From Acidimicrobiia bacterium (GTDB lineage Bacteria; Actinomycetota; Acidimicrobiia; Acidimicrobiales; Poriferisodalaceae): DNA of 64,000 nt. Where the stretch lies: positions 1 through 64,000 of the forward strand of contig JAJDZE010000021.1 in assembly GCA_022824805.1 (NCBI GenBank), given 5' to 3'. The notes beneath the pieces were generated by a model. That model did no database searches, had not been told where the DNA came from, and saw only the letters and a list, made by a program, of their open reading frames with translations. This document shows positions 18,064 to 26,490 of the stretch, piece after piece. A program made the position numbers and the translations under genes. Position 1 is the stretch's first letter, and every line of letters begins with the position of its first letter.

Positions 18064-19302
18064 ATGGCGGGGTTGACGAGATGGATATCGCAGGCCCGCG
18101 AGACCGCCCGCAGCGTCATGCAGTTCGGCGAGTTCGAACGCGATGCCGACAAACGGCACCTGATCCGCGCCGCCGACGTATCTGACCTGCGCCGCATGGC
18201 GAAGCGCCGGATGCCGGGCGGCTGCTTCGACTACATCGACGGGGCAGCGGAAGACGAGGTCAGCGCCGAGCGCAGCGTCTCCGCGTATCACCGATGGCAA
18301 TTCCGGCCTCGAGTGCTGCGAGACGTCTCCGATGTGGACATCTCGGGCCGGGTCCTGGGCCGCGACGTGCCGATCCCGCTGGTGATCGCACCGACCGGTT
18401 TTGACCGCATCGCCCACTCTCAGGGAGAGCTGGCCGTGGCCCGCGCCGCCGAACGTGCCGGCATCCCGTACTCGCTGTCCACCATGGGGACGCGCTCGGT
18501 GGAGGAGGTCGCCGATGTCTGCGACGGCCGGAAGTTCTTCCAGGTGTACGTCTGGCGCGACCGCGAGCTGATGGCTGACCTGCTGAAGCGCTCGACGGCG
18601 GCCGGCTACGAGGCGATCATGATCACGGTCGACACTGCTGTGCTGGGACGCCGCGAGCGCGATGTACGGCACGGCTTCAGCCTTCCTCCCAAGCTGGGCC
18701 CCGACACGATCATCGACGGCCTGATGCATCCGCGCTGGCTGCTGGACTTCCTCAGCAACGAGCCGATCAAGTTCTCGAACTGCGAGGGGGCAGCGGGCGG
18801 CGACGGCGGTGATGCGGTGGCACTGGCCGACTACATCAACAGCCAGTTCGACCCGTCGCTGTCATGGGACGACATCGAGTGGTTCCGTGAGCGCTGGGAC
18901 GGCCCGGTGATGCTCAAGGGGGTGCTGTCGCCCGACGACGCCAAGATTGCTGCCGACATGGAGCTCGACGCCGTGATCGTGTCGAACCACGGCGGGCGTC
19001 AGCTCGACGGGGCGCCTGCGCCGGTGGAGTGCGTGCCTGCCATCCGCGAAGCCGTCGGCGATCGTTGCGAGGTGATCTGCGACGGCGGCATCCGGCGCGG
19101 CAGCGACATCGTGAAGGCGCTGGCCATGGGCGCCGATTCAGCGATGATCGGCCGGGCGTACTTGTATGCGCTCGGCGCGGCTGGCGAGACCGGTGTCGAC
19201 TGGGTGCTCAACTACTTCGTCGAGGGGATGACGCGAACAATGCGACTGAACGGCATCCGTTCGACCGCTGATCTGACCCCTGACCTGCTCGAACGAGTCT
19301 GA
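18064..19302 (+). CDS. FMN-dependent alpha-hydroxy-acid dehydrogenase (lactate/glycolate oxidase family)
   Basis: MPGGCFDYIDGAAEDEVSAERSV..., VDTAVLGRRERDVRHGF, DAVIVSNHGGRQLDGAPAPVE. Confidence 0.93.
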   Translation: MAGLTRWISQARETARSVMQFGEFERDADKRHLIRAADVSDLRRMAKRRMPGGCFDYIDGAAEDEVSAERSVSAYHRWQFRPRVLRDVSDVDISGRVLGRDVPIPLVIAPTGFDRIAHSQGELAVARAAERAGIPYSLSTMGTRSVEEVADVCDGRKFFQVYVWRDRELMADLLKRSTAAGYEAIMITVDTAVLGRRERDVRHGFSLPPKLGPDTIIDGLMHPRWLLDFLSNEPIKFSNCEGAAGGDGGDAVALADYINSQFDPSLSWDDIEWFRERWDGPVMLKGVLSPDDAKIAADMELDAVIVSNHGGRQLDGAPAPVECVPAIREAVGDRCEVICDGGIRRGSDIVKALAMGADSAMIGRAYLYALGAAGETGVDWVLNYFVEGMTRTMRLNGIRSTADLTPDLLERV

Positions 19303-19312
19303 GGCGGCACTG

Positions 19313-22009
19313 ATGGCAGAACAGACTTCAGCCGGGCGCACCCTTGGCGATCGCTCGGTGCCCGACCGCGCCGGGTCTGCGCGCACGATCCCAGATCGTG
19401 CTGCGTCGAATCGCACGATCCCAGATCGTGCCGAAGTCGTCGTGGTGGGCGGCGGCGTCGTGGGCTGCGCAGTCGCGTATCACTTGGTGCGGCGAGGCAT
19501 CACCGACGTGCTGCTGCTGGAGCAGAACCAGCTCACCTCGGGAACCACTTGGCATGCCGCGGGCCTCGCAGCGCAGCTCAAGTCGACCTACAGCCTGACC
19601 AAGCTGGCCACCTACACCGTGCGCCTGTTCGAGGCGCTCGAGGACGAGACGGGTCAGGCCACGGGATTCCGGGCGCCGGGCTCGATCTCGGTGGCATCCG
19701 ACGGCGAGCGCTGGGAGGAGATCCTGCGCGGCGCATCCATGGGCAGGTCCATCGGCGTCGAGTCCCGCGAGCTCGACATGGACGAGCTGTCGCAGATGTG
19801 GCCGCTGATGCGAACCGACGATCTGGTCGGCGCGCTGTACCTGCCCGACGACGGGATGGTGTCGCCCGTCGACGTCACGATGGCGTTGGCCAAGGGCGCA
19901 CGTGCCCGAGGATGCCGCATCGTCGAAGGAGTCGCTGTCACCGGGCTCGAGACCCGCAATGGCGCCATCAGCGGCGTCCGCACTGAGCTGATGCCCGGCA
20001 CCGCGAGCGTCGCCGGCGAGCTGCTGGGCGGTGTCGCCGGGGAAGACCACCTCATCGAGACCGACACGGTCGTGCTGGCTGCGGGCATGTGGACCCGGCA
20101 CCTCGCCGCACAGATCGGGGTCAACGTCCCGCTGCAGGCGTGCGAGCACTTCTATGTGGTCACCGAGCCGCTCGAAGGGCTTGACACCTCCACGCCCATC
20201 GTGCGCGACCCCACCAACTACACGTACTTCAAGGAGGAGACCGGCAAGCTGATGGTCGGCTTCTTCGAGCCGGAAGCCAAGGTGTGGCGTCTCGACGGCA
20301 TTCCCCGCGACTTCAAGTTCGGGACCCTGCCGGAAGACTGGGACCACGTCGGGCCGGTGTTCGAGCGATCCTGCCACCGGGTGCCTGCGCTGTCCGATTG
20401 CGGCGTGCAGCTGTTCTTCAACGGCCCAGAATCCTTCACCCCCGACGGCACCTACTACCTCGGCGAAGCGCCCGAGGTCGACGGCTGCTTCGTGGCCGCA
20501 GGCTTCAACTCCGTGGGCATCCAGTCGGCGGGCGGGGCGGGCTGGGTGCTGGCCGACTGGATCGCCGACCGGCACCCACCGATGGACCTGTGCGCGGTCG
20601 ACATCCGCCGGGCCATGCCGTTCCAGGCCGACAACGGCTACCTGGCCGAGCGCATCAGCGAGAGCCTCGGTCTGCTCTACGCGATGCACTGGCCGTTCTT
20701 CCAGTACACGAGCGCTCGCGACCAGCGTCGTTCCGCGTTGCACGACGCCATGGATGCGGCGGGCGCCGTATTCGGCGAGACGGCCGGGTGGGAACGGGCC
20801 AATTGGTTCGCCGAACCCGGCCAGGAGCGGCAGTACCGCTACAGCTACGGCAAGCAGAACTGGTTCGACAACTCCGGGCGCGAATGCGACGCTGTCCGCA
20901 ACGGCGTGGCCGTGTTCGATCAGTCGTCGTTCGCCAAGTTCACCGTGCGCGGCCCCGATGCGCTGGATGTGCTCGACACGCTCAGCGTCGCCGACGTTGA
21001 CGTGCCTGCCGGGCGCGCCGTGTACACCCAGTGGTGCAACGAGCGGGGAGGCATCGAAGCCGACCTGACCGTGACCAGGCTGGGCGATGACGACTTCTGG
21101 GTGGTCACCTCGGCCGCCTGCCAAGCCCGTGATTGGGCGTGGCTGCGACGCCACTGTCGCGGCAGAGATGTCGAGATCGCCGATGTCACCGACGACTGGG
21201 CGGTGCTGGGGCTGATGGGTCCACGCTCGCGCGAGCTGCTGAGTCGCGTCACCGATGCCCCGCTCGACAACGAGTCGTTCCCCTTCGGCGCCGCCCGACA
21301 CATCGCAATTCGGCACGGTCCTTCACCCCGCACTCCGGCTGCGCCGCGCCACGACACCGCCCACTCGGGCGAGGTGTTAGCGGTGCGGATGAGCTATGTG
21401 GGCGAACTCGGCTGGGAGCTCTATGTGCCCAACCAGCGAGCGGTTGCGGTGTACGAGGCGCTGCGGGACGCCGCCGCGGCGGCCGACGATCTGGAACTAG
21501 CTCACGCGGGCTACCACGCCATGAACACCTTGCGGCTCGAATGCGGCTACCGCCACTGGGGCCACGACATCAGCGACGAGGACACACCACTCGAAGCCGG
21601 TCTGGGCTTCGCGATCGCCTGGGACAAGCCGCGCAGCTTCATCGGCCGCGCAGCGCTGGAAGCGCAGCGCCACGAGCCCCGCACACACCGACTCATCCAG
21701 TTCCGGCTCGAAGATCCCGACGTGCTCGCCTACCACGACGAGCCGATCCGCCGCAACGGCGAGCTCGTCGGCCGGGTCACCTCGGCCATGTGGAGCTACA
21801 CCGAAGACCGCTGCCTGGCGATGGGCTACGTGACCCATCCGGCGGCGGCCAGCCCGGAGCCTCAAGCCGTCACCAAGTCCTGGCTTGACGCCGGATCGTT
21901 CGACATCGAGATCGCCGGCCGCCGCATCGCCGCCACGCCCTCGATCCGCAGCTTCTACGACCCCACCAACCAGCGAGTCCGCCTGCAGTCCTGCAATCTG
22001 AAATGTTAA
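19313..22009 (+). CDS. FAD-dependent oxidoreductase-GcvT fusion (dimethylglycine/sarcosine dehydrogenase-like)
   Basis: EVVVVGGGVVGCAVAYHLVRRGITDVLLLEQNQLTSGTTWHAAGLAAQLKST; C-terminal GcvT-like RMSYVGELGWELYVPNQ. Confidence 0.92.
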   Translation: MAEQTSAGRTLGDRSVPDRAGSARTIPDRAASNRTIPDRAEVVVVGGGVVGCAVAYHLVRRGITDVLLLEQNQLTSGTTWHAAGLAAQLKSTYSLTKLATYTVRLFEALEDETGQATGFRAPGSISVASDGERWEEILRGASMGRSIGVESRELDMDELSQMWPLMRTDDLVGALYLPDDGMVSPVDVTMALAKGARARGCRIVEGVAVTGLETRNGAISGVRTELMPGTASVAGELLGGVAGEDHLIETDTVVLAAGMWTRHLAAQIGVNVPLQACEHFYVVTEPLEGLDTSTPIVRDPTNYTYFKEETGKLMVGFFEPEAKVWRLDGIPRDFKFGTLPEDWDHVGPVFERSCHRVPALSDCGVQLFFNGPESFTPDGTYYLGEAPEVDGCFVAAGFNSVGIQSAGGAGWVLADWIADRHPPMDLCAVDIRRAMPFQADNGYLAERISESLGLLYAMHWPFFQYTSARDQRRSALHDAMDAAGAVFGETAGWERANWFAEPGQERQYRYSYGKQNWFDNSGRECDAVRNGVAVFDQSSFAKFTVRGPDALDVLDTLSVADVDVPAGRAVYTQWCNERGGIEADLTVTRLGDDDFWVVTSAACQARDWAWLRRHCRGRDVEIADVTDDWAVLGLMGPRSRELLSRVTDAPLDNESFPFGAARHIAIRHGPSPRTPAAPRHDTAHSGEVLAVRMSYVGELGWELYVPNQRAVAVYEALRDAAAAADDLELAHAGYHAMNTLRLECGYRHWGHDISDEDTPLEAGLGFAIAWDKPRSFIGRAALEAQRHEPRTHRLIQFRLEDPDVLAYHDEPIRRNGELVGRVTSAMWSYTEDRCLAMGYVTHPAAASPEPQAVTKSWLDAGSFDIEIAGRRIAATPSIRSFYDPTNQRVRLQSCNLKC
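19352..19441 (+). repeat. Three 30-bp in-frame repeats, two of them containing a perfect palindrome
   Basis: cgctcggtgcccgaccgcgccgggtctgcg / cgcacgatcccagatcgtgctgcgtcgaat / cgcacgatcccagatcgtgccgaagtcgtc, encoding RSVPDRAGSA-RTIPDRAASN-RTIPDRAEVV. Confidence 0.85.
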
Positions 22010-22020
22010 CTTTCAGATTG
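21994..22020. promoter_or_regulatory. Perfect 10-bp inverted repeat upstream of ATPase copy 2
   Basis: CAATCTGAAA-tgttaac-TTTCAGATTG, overlapping the stop codon of the upstream gene and ~20 bp before the next start. Could be operator or terminator. Confidence 0.6.
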
Positions 22021-22039
22021 TGCATTTTGCCGGTACGAT

Positions 22040-23728
22040 GTGACCATGATTCGCCGAGAGATCATGCCTCGCCTTCGCAGGCTGTTTGAGCAGTTCCCAT
22101 TCGTGACGGTGACCGGTCCGCGTCAGGCTGGCAAGACCACGCTCTGCCGTGCGGCGTTCGGCGATTTGGCATACATCTCGCTTGACGCAGCCGATGCCCG
22201 TGAACAGGCAGCGTCGGATCCGCGCGGGTTGCTAGCCGAGCTTGGTGCCCCTGCCGTCATCGACGAGATTCAGCATGTCCCAACGCTGTTGTCGTACCTG
22301 AAGGAACGCGCGGACGAAGCAGGCACCAACGGTCAGTACGTTCTCACGGGCAGCGCGAACCTTCGGCTGACCGAGGCGGTGAGTGAGTCGCTTGCGGGTC
22401 GCACTGCGTTGTTGCGGCTTATGCCGTTCTCACTGGCAGAGCGAAAAATGGCGAACTCGCACATGTCGGTGAGCGAGTTGATCTTTGGTGGCTTCTACCC
22501 GCGGATCGTGGACCAGCAGCTTGAACCGAGAACGGTGCTTGCTGACTACTTCGAGACCTACGTAGAGCGCGATATCCGCCTGATGGGCGGCGTCGGCGAT
22601 CTCACGGCCTTCAGGAACTTCGCAGGGCTGTGCGCAGGGCGGATCGGTCAACTCGCGAATCTCTCCTCGCTCGGTGACGACGCGGGCGTGACGCACACCA
22701 CGGCGCGGCAGTGGATGACCGTTCTGGAGCGAAGCTACATCGCATTCCTGCTCCAGCCGCACTTTGCCAATATCCGCAAGCGGCTCGTGCGGACTCCAAA
22801 GATCTACTTTTACGACGTCGGGTTGGCGAGCTACCTGCTCGGTATCGAGCGTCCCGAACAGGTGGCCACGCACCCTCTGCGCGGTGCCCTTTTTGAGAAT
22901 CTCGTGGTTACTGAAGCGCTGAAGCATCGATGGAACCGCGGCTTGGAACCGCGGCTGTCGTTCTTCCGGGACTCACGTGGACTTGAGTGCGACCTGCTCT
23001 ACGAGACCGGATGGGGCATCAACGCCATCGAAATCAAGTCAGGCGCAACGGTCAACAATGACATGTTCCGCGCTCTCCGCAAGGTCGCCGACGTGTTGCC
23101 CGACGTGACTGCCAAGACGCTCGTTTATGGCGGTGAGCGTTCGCAGAGGCGGACAGACTTCGATGTCGTGCCGATCTTCCAATTTGCCGCAGCGCTGGCG
23201 CGATTCGACACCGAGACGGCCGTCATCGTCAGCTGTGACGGCGCTCCCGCCGCCGAGGCCGACGTCTTGGTGCTGTTCCCCAATGGCACGCGTCGAGGCG
23301 CGACGACCGACGCGAGGGGCGTAGCGCGCCTCGACCTGTACACCGACGATCTCCCCATGACGGTGTTCGTCGCCGGGCCGAACCTGAGTGCTCATGTCTC
23401 GACGGGCTGGATTCCAGCCAGCGGTGCGCTGAGTGTCGAGCTGGCATCGCTCGTCGACGGCGGCTCGGCGATCTTCGAAGATCAGACCGGATACGTGCCG
23501 GGCATCGAAGGCCGGCTCGACCCGATACTCGACAATCTTGATCGGACGTACCTGCGCACGACCAACGTCGCTGTCAATGGCGGCCAACAACAACCGGTTC
23601 ACTTCGCTGTTGGCGACGAGGTGCTCAACCTTGTTGATGCTCACGGCAACGAGCGCAACCTGAGGATCGTCGCCATGCGTGGTCAGTCCTCGTTGCTGGA
23701 GTATCACTCGCCGTCTGAATCCGACTGA
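22040..23728 (+). CDS. AAA ATPase, DUF4143-type (copy 2) with extra C-terminal domain
   Basis: PFVTVTGPRQAGKTTLCRAAFGDLAYISLDAADAREQAASDPRGLLAELGAPAVIDEIQHVP; LECDLLYETGWGINAIEIKSG; then about 170 extra residues (VLVLFPNGTRRGATTDARGVARLDLY...GGQQQPVHFAVGDEVLNLVDAHG). GTG at 22040 or ATG at 22046. Confidence 0.9.
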   Translation: MTMIRREIMPRLRRLFEQFPFVTVTGPRQAGKTTLCRAAFGDLAYISLDAADAREQAASDPRGLLAELGAPAVIDEIQHVPTLLSYLKERADEAGTNGQYVLTGSANLRLTEAVSESLAGRTALLRLMPFSLAERKMANSHMSVSELIFGGFYPRIVDQQLEPRTVLADYFETYVERDIRLMGGVGDLTAFRNFAGLCAGRIGQLANLSSLGDDAGVTHTTARQWMTVLERSYIAFLLQPHFANIRKRLVRTPKIYFYDVGLASYLLGIERPEQVATHPLRGALFENLVVTEALKHRWNRGLEPRLSFFRDSRGLECDLLYETGWGINAIEIKSGATVNNDMFRALRKVADVLPDVTAKTLVYGGERSQRRTDFDVVPIFQFAAALARFDTETAVIVSCDGAPAAEADVLVLFPNGTRRGATTDARGVARLDLYTDDLPMTVFVAGPNLSAHVSTGWIPASGALSVELASLVDGGSAIFEDQTGYVPGIEGRLDPILDNLDRTYLRTTNVAVNGGQQQPVHFAVGDEVLNLVDAHGNERNLRIVAMRGQSSLLEYHSPSESD

Positions 23729-23877
23729 CCCCGATGCGCGCGGTGGTGCGCGGGGTGGTGGTAATTTGCGCGCACCATGTCGGCATGCCGCGGGGTGCGA
23801 ACCGGGGGGTTCGGCTCACGTCTGGCCCGGACAAATGGGGACCTACCTATGTCTGAGCAGGCCCGGCATCGCTGAGC

Positions 23878-26388
23878 ATGCCTGAACAAGCGCAATGCGT
23901 GATCGTCGGCGGCGGTGCCATGGGGGCCGGCCTGCTGTATGCCCTCGCGCACGAGGGCTGGACCGACACGATCCTGGTGGAGAAGGGTGAGCTGACCTCT
24001 GGGTCCACCTGGCACGCAGCCGGACTGATCCCGAACTTCATCGGCGATCTCAACATGGCCAAGGTGCACCAGGAGGCGATCGCGCTCTACCCACGCCTTG
24101 AGGCAGAGACAGGACTGTCGGCGGGCTGGCACGGCTGCGGCGCCATCCGGCTGGCGCGCACGGCCGACGAGGCTGACTGGCACCACTACGTCCACGCCAT
24201 GCTCACCCAGATCGGCGTGGAGTCGCACCTGATCGGGCCCGCCGAGATTGCCGAACGGCACCCGCTGCTGACCGATCTCGACGACGTACGGCTCGGCTTC
24301 TTCACACCCCATGACGGCTGGACCGATCCGTCGAGCTGCACCAACGCCATGGCCAAGGGTGCCCGTGATCTGGGCTGTCGGATCATGCGCCACACGCTCG
24401 TCACCGGCATGTCTCAGCGCCCCGACGGCAGCTGGGACGTCACGGTCGTGTGCGGCGGGGCGGATCCGGCCCGCCGCCGCAACGGTTCCGACGGCGAGAG
24501 CGAGCGCGAGACCATCCACTGCGAGCACGTCGTGAACGCCGCCGGGCACTACGCGCCCCAGCTCGGCGCCATGATCGGGCTCGACGTTCCGATCGTGTCG
24601 GTCATCCACCAGTACCTGGTGACCGAGACGGTGCCCGAAGTCGAAGCCCTCGACTTCGAGCTGCCGGTGGTGCGCGATCCCCGTGCCTCGTGCTACTATC
24701 GCCAGGAGATCGACGGCCTGCTCATCGGGCCGTACGAGATGTCCGGTTCCCGGTCGTACGGCGTCGACGGCATCGACTGGGACCTGCACTTCCATCTGCC
24801 CGGCGAGAACCTCGATGTGCTCGAGGAGTGCCTCAGCTTCGCCGAGCAGCGCATCGGCGTGCTGTCCGACGCAGGCATCAAGCAGGTGGTGTCAGGTCCG
24901 ATCACCCACACCCCCGACTCGGGCTACCTCATGGGGCCAGCCCCCGGCGTGCGCAACTACTGGCACTGCAACGGGGCGTCGATCGGGATCACCCAGGGAC
25001 CGGGCGCCGGGAAGTTCCTGGCGCAGTGGATGGTCCACGGCCAGACCGACATCAACGTGCGGAACATGGATCCGCGCCGTTTCGGCGACCACACCGGCCC
25101 CAAGTCGCAATTCGCTCTCGAGAAGGCGCTCGACGAGTACCACGAGATGTACCAAGTGCGGCTGCCGGGCGAGCAGCGCGCCGCTGGCAGGCCGGTCAAG
25201 ACCACGCCGCTGTGGGGGCGCTTCGACGCGTTGGGAGCGCAGTGGCAGGAGATCTACGGGTGGGAACGCCCCCAGTACTTCTCGCCCGACGGCACGCCTG
25301 AGGCCCACTCGTTCCGTCGCTCCAACGCGCACGACGTGGTCGGCGCCGAGGTGAGCGGCGTACGCGAGCGCGTCGGCGTGGCCGATCTGAGCGCATTCGC
25401 CAAGTTCGAGGTGACCGGGCCCGACGCGGCGGCCCTGCTGGACCGGCTGTCGGCCAACCGCCTGCCTGGGCGCGACGGCGGCATCCGCCTGACCCACATG
25501 CTCACCGAGCTGGGCGGCATCGAGTGCGAGATGACCATTGCACGGCTGGCGCCGGACCGGTTCTGGCTGGCCTCCGCGATCATGGGCCAGAGCCACGACC
25601 TCGACTGGCTGCGCGATCACGCAGCGGCCGGCGAGCAGGTCAGCGTGCGTGACGCCACCGACGACACGGCCATCTTGGGTGTGACCGGGCCGCGTGCACG
25701 TGATGTGCTGTCGCCGCTGACCGATGCGGATCTCAGCAACGACGGGTTCAGCTGGCTGACTGCCCAGCAGATCTCGGTGGCAGGCGTGCCCGTCATCGCG
25801 CTGCGGGTGTCCTACGTCGGCGAGCTGGGCTGGGAGCTGCACTGCCCGATGGGCGATGTGGCCCGCGTGCATGACGCGGTCGCCGAAGCCGGCGAACCCC
25901 ACGGCCTCGTGCACTTCGGCAGCTACGCCATGAACGTCATGCGCATCGAGAAGGCCTACAAGGCATGGGGCAGCGAGCTGACCACCGAGATCACGCCGGT
26001 CGAGGCCCGACTCGAGCGCTTCGTGGACTACAGCCGCCCCTTCCTCGGACGTGACGCGGCGGTGGCCCGCCGCGAAGCCGAGGAACGCGGCGAGCCGCTG
26101 TCGATGGTGCTCGTCTACTGCGAGGTAGACACCGAGATGGGTCCGACGGGCAACGACGTGCGCGGCAACGAGCCGGCGTTCGCGCCCGGCAGCGACGAGC
26201 CCATGGGCATCGGCACGAGCGGCGCCTGGGGTCACTCGGTGGGCCGCAGCCTGGCTTTCGTCTACGTCGACCCCCGCTTCGAAGCCCCCGGCAGCACGTT
26301 CGAGCTGGATCTGCTCGGAGAGCGGCGCACCGCCACCGTGCTCGCCGAGGCGGCCTACGACCCCCACAACACAGCGCTGCGAGCCTGA
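23878..26388 (+). CDS. FAD-dependent oxidoreductase-GcvT fusion (dimethylglycine dehydrogenase-like, second)
   Basis: QCVIVGGGAMGAGLLYALAHEGWTDTILVEKGELTSGSTWHAAGLIPNF; C-terminal RVSYVGELGWELHCPMGD. Confidence 0.93.
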   Translation: MPEQAQCVIVGGGAMGAGLLYALAHEGWTDTILVEKGELTSGSTWHAAGLIPNFIGDLNMAKVHQEAIALYPRLEAETGLSAGWHGCGAIRLARTADEADWHHYVHAMLTQIGVESHLIGPAEIAERHPLLTDLDDVRLGFFTPHDGWTDPSSCTNAMAKGARDLGCRIMRHTLVTGMSQRPDGSWDVTVVCGGADPARRRNGSDGESERETIHCEHVVNAAGHYAPQLGAMIGLDVPIVSVIHQYLVTETVPEVEALDFELPVVRDPRASCYYRQEIDGLLIGPYEMSGSRSYGVDGIDWDLHFHLPGENLDVLEECLSFAEQRIGVLSDAGIKQVVSGPITHTPDSGYLMGPAPGVRNYWHCNGASIGITQGPGAGKFLAQWMVHGQTDINVRNMDPRRFGDHTGPKSQFALEKALDEYHEMYQVRLPGEQRAAGRPVKTTPLWGRFDALGAQWQEIYGWERPQYFSPDGTPEAHSFRRSNAHDVVGAEVSGVRERVGVADLSAFAKFEVTGPDAAALLDRLSANRLPGRDGGIRLTHMLTELGGIECEMTIARLAPDRFWLASAIMGQSHDLDWLRDHAAAGEQVSVRDATDDTAILGVTGPRARDVLSPLTDADLSNDGFSWLTAQQISVAGVPVIALRVSYVGELGWELHCPMGDVARVHDAVAEAGEPHGLVHFGSYAMNVMRIEKAYKAWGSELTTEITPVEARLERFVDYSRPFLGRDAAVARREAEERGEPLSMVLVYCEVDTEMGPTGNDVRGNEPAFAPGSDEPMGIGTSGAWGHSVGRSLAFVYVDPRFEAPGSTFELDLLGERRTATVLAEAAYDPHNTALRA

Positions 26389-26490
26389 ACCCGACATGGC
26401 AACGCTGTCGCATCTCTGCCCCTGAACCACAAGGACCCGGCGAACCCCGCCACTCACAACACAGATTGCACGAGGAGGTGCCCGCAGGAG

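Noticed and set aside
19328-21316. 662 aa minus-strand ORF
   Set aside because: Entirely antisense to the FAD-GcvT gene; composition rich in H/R/D/V typical of a shadow frame.
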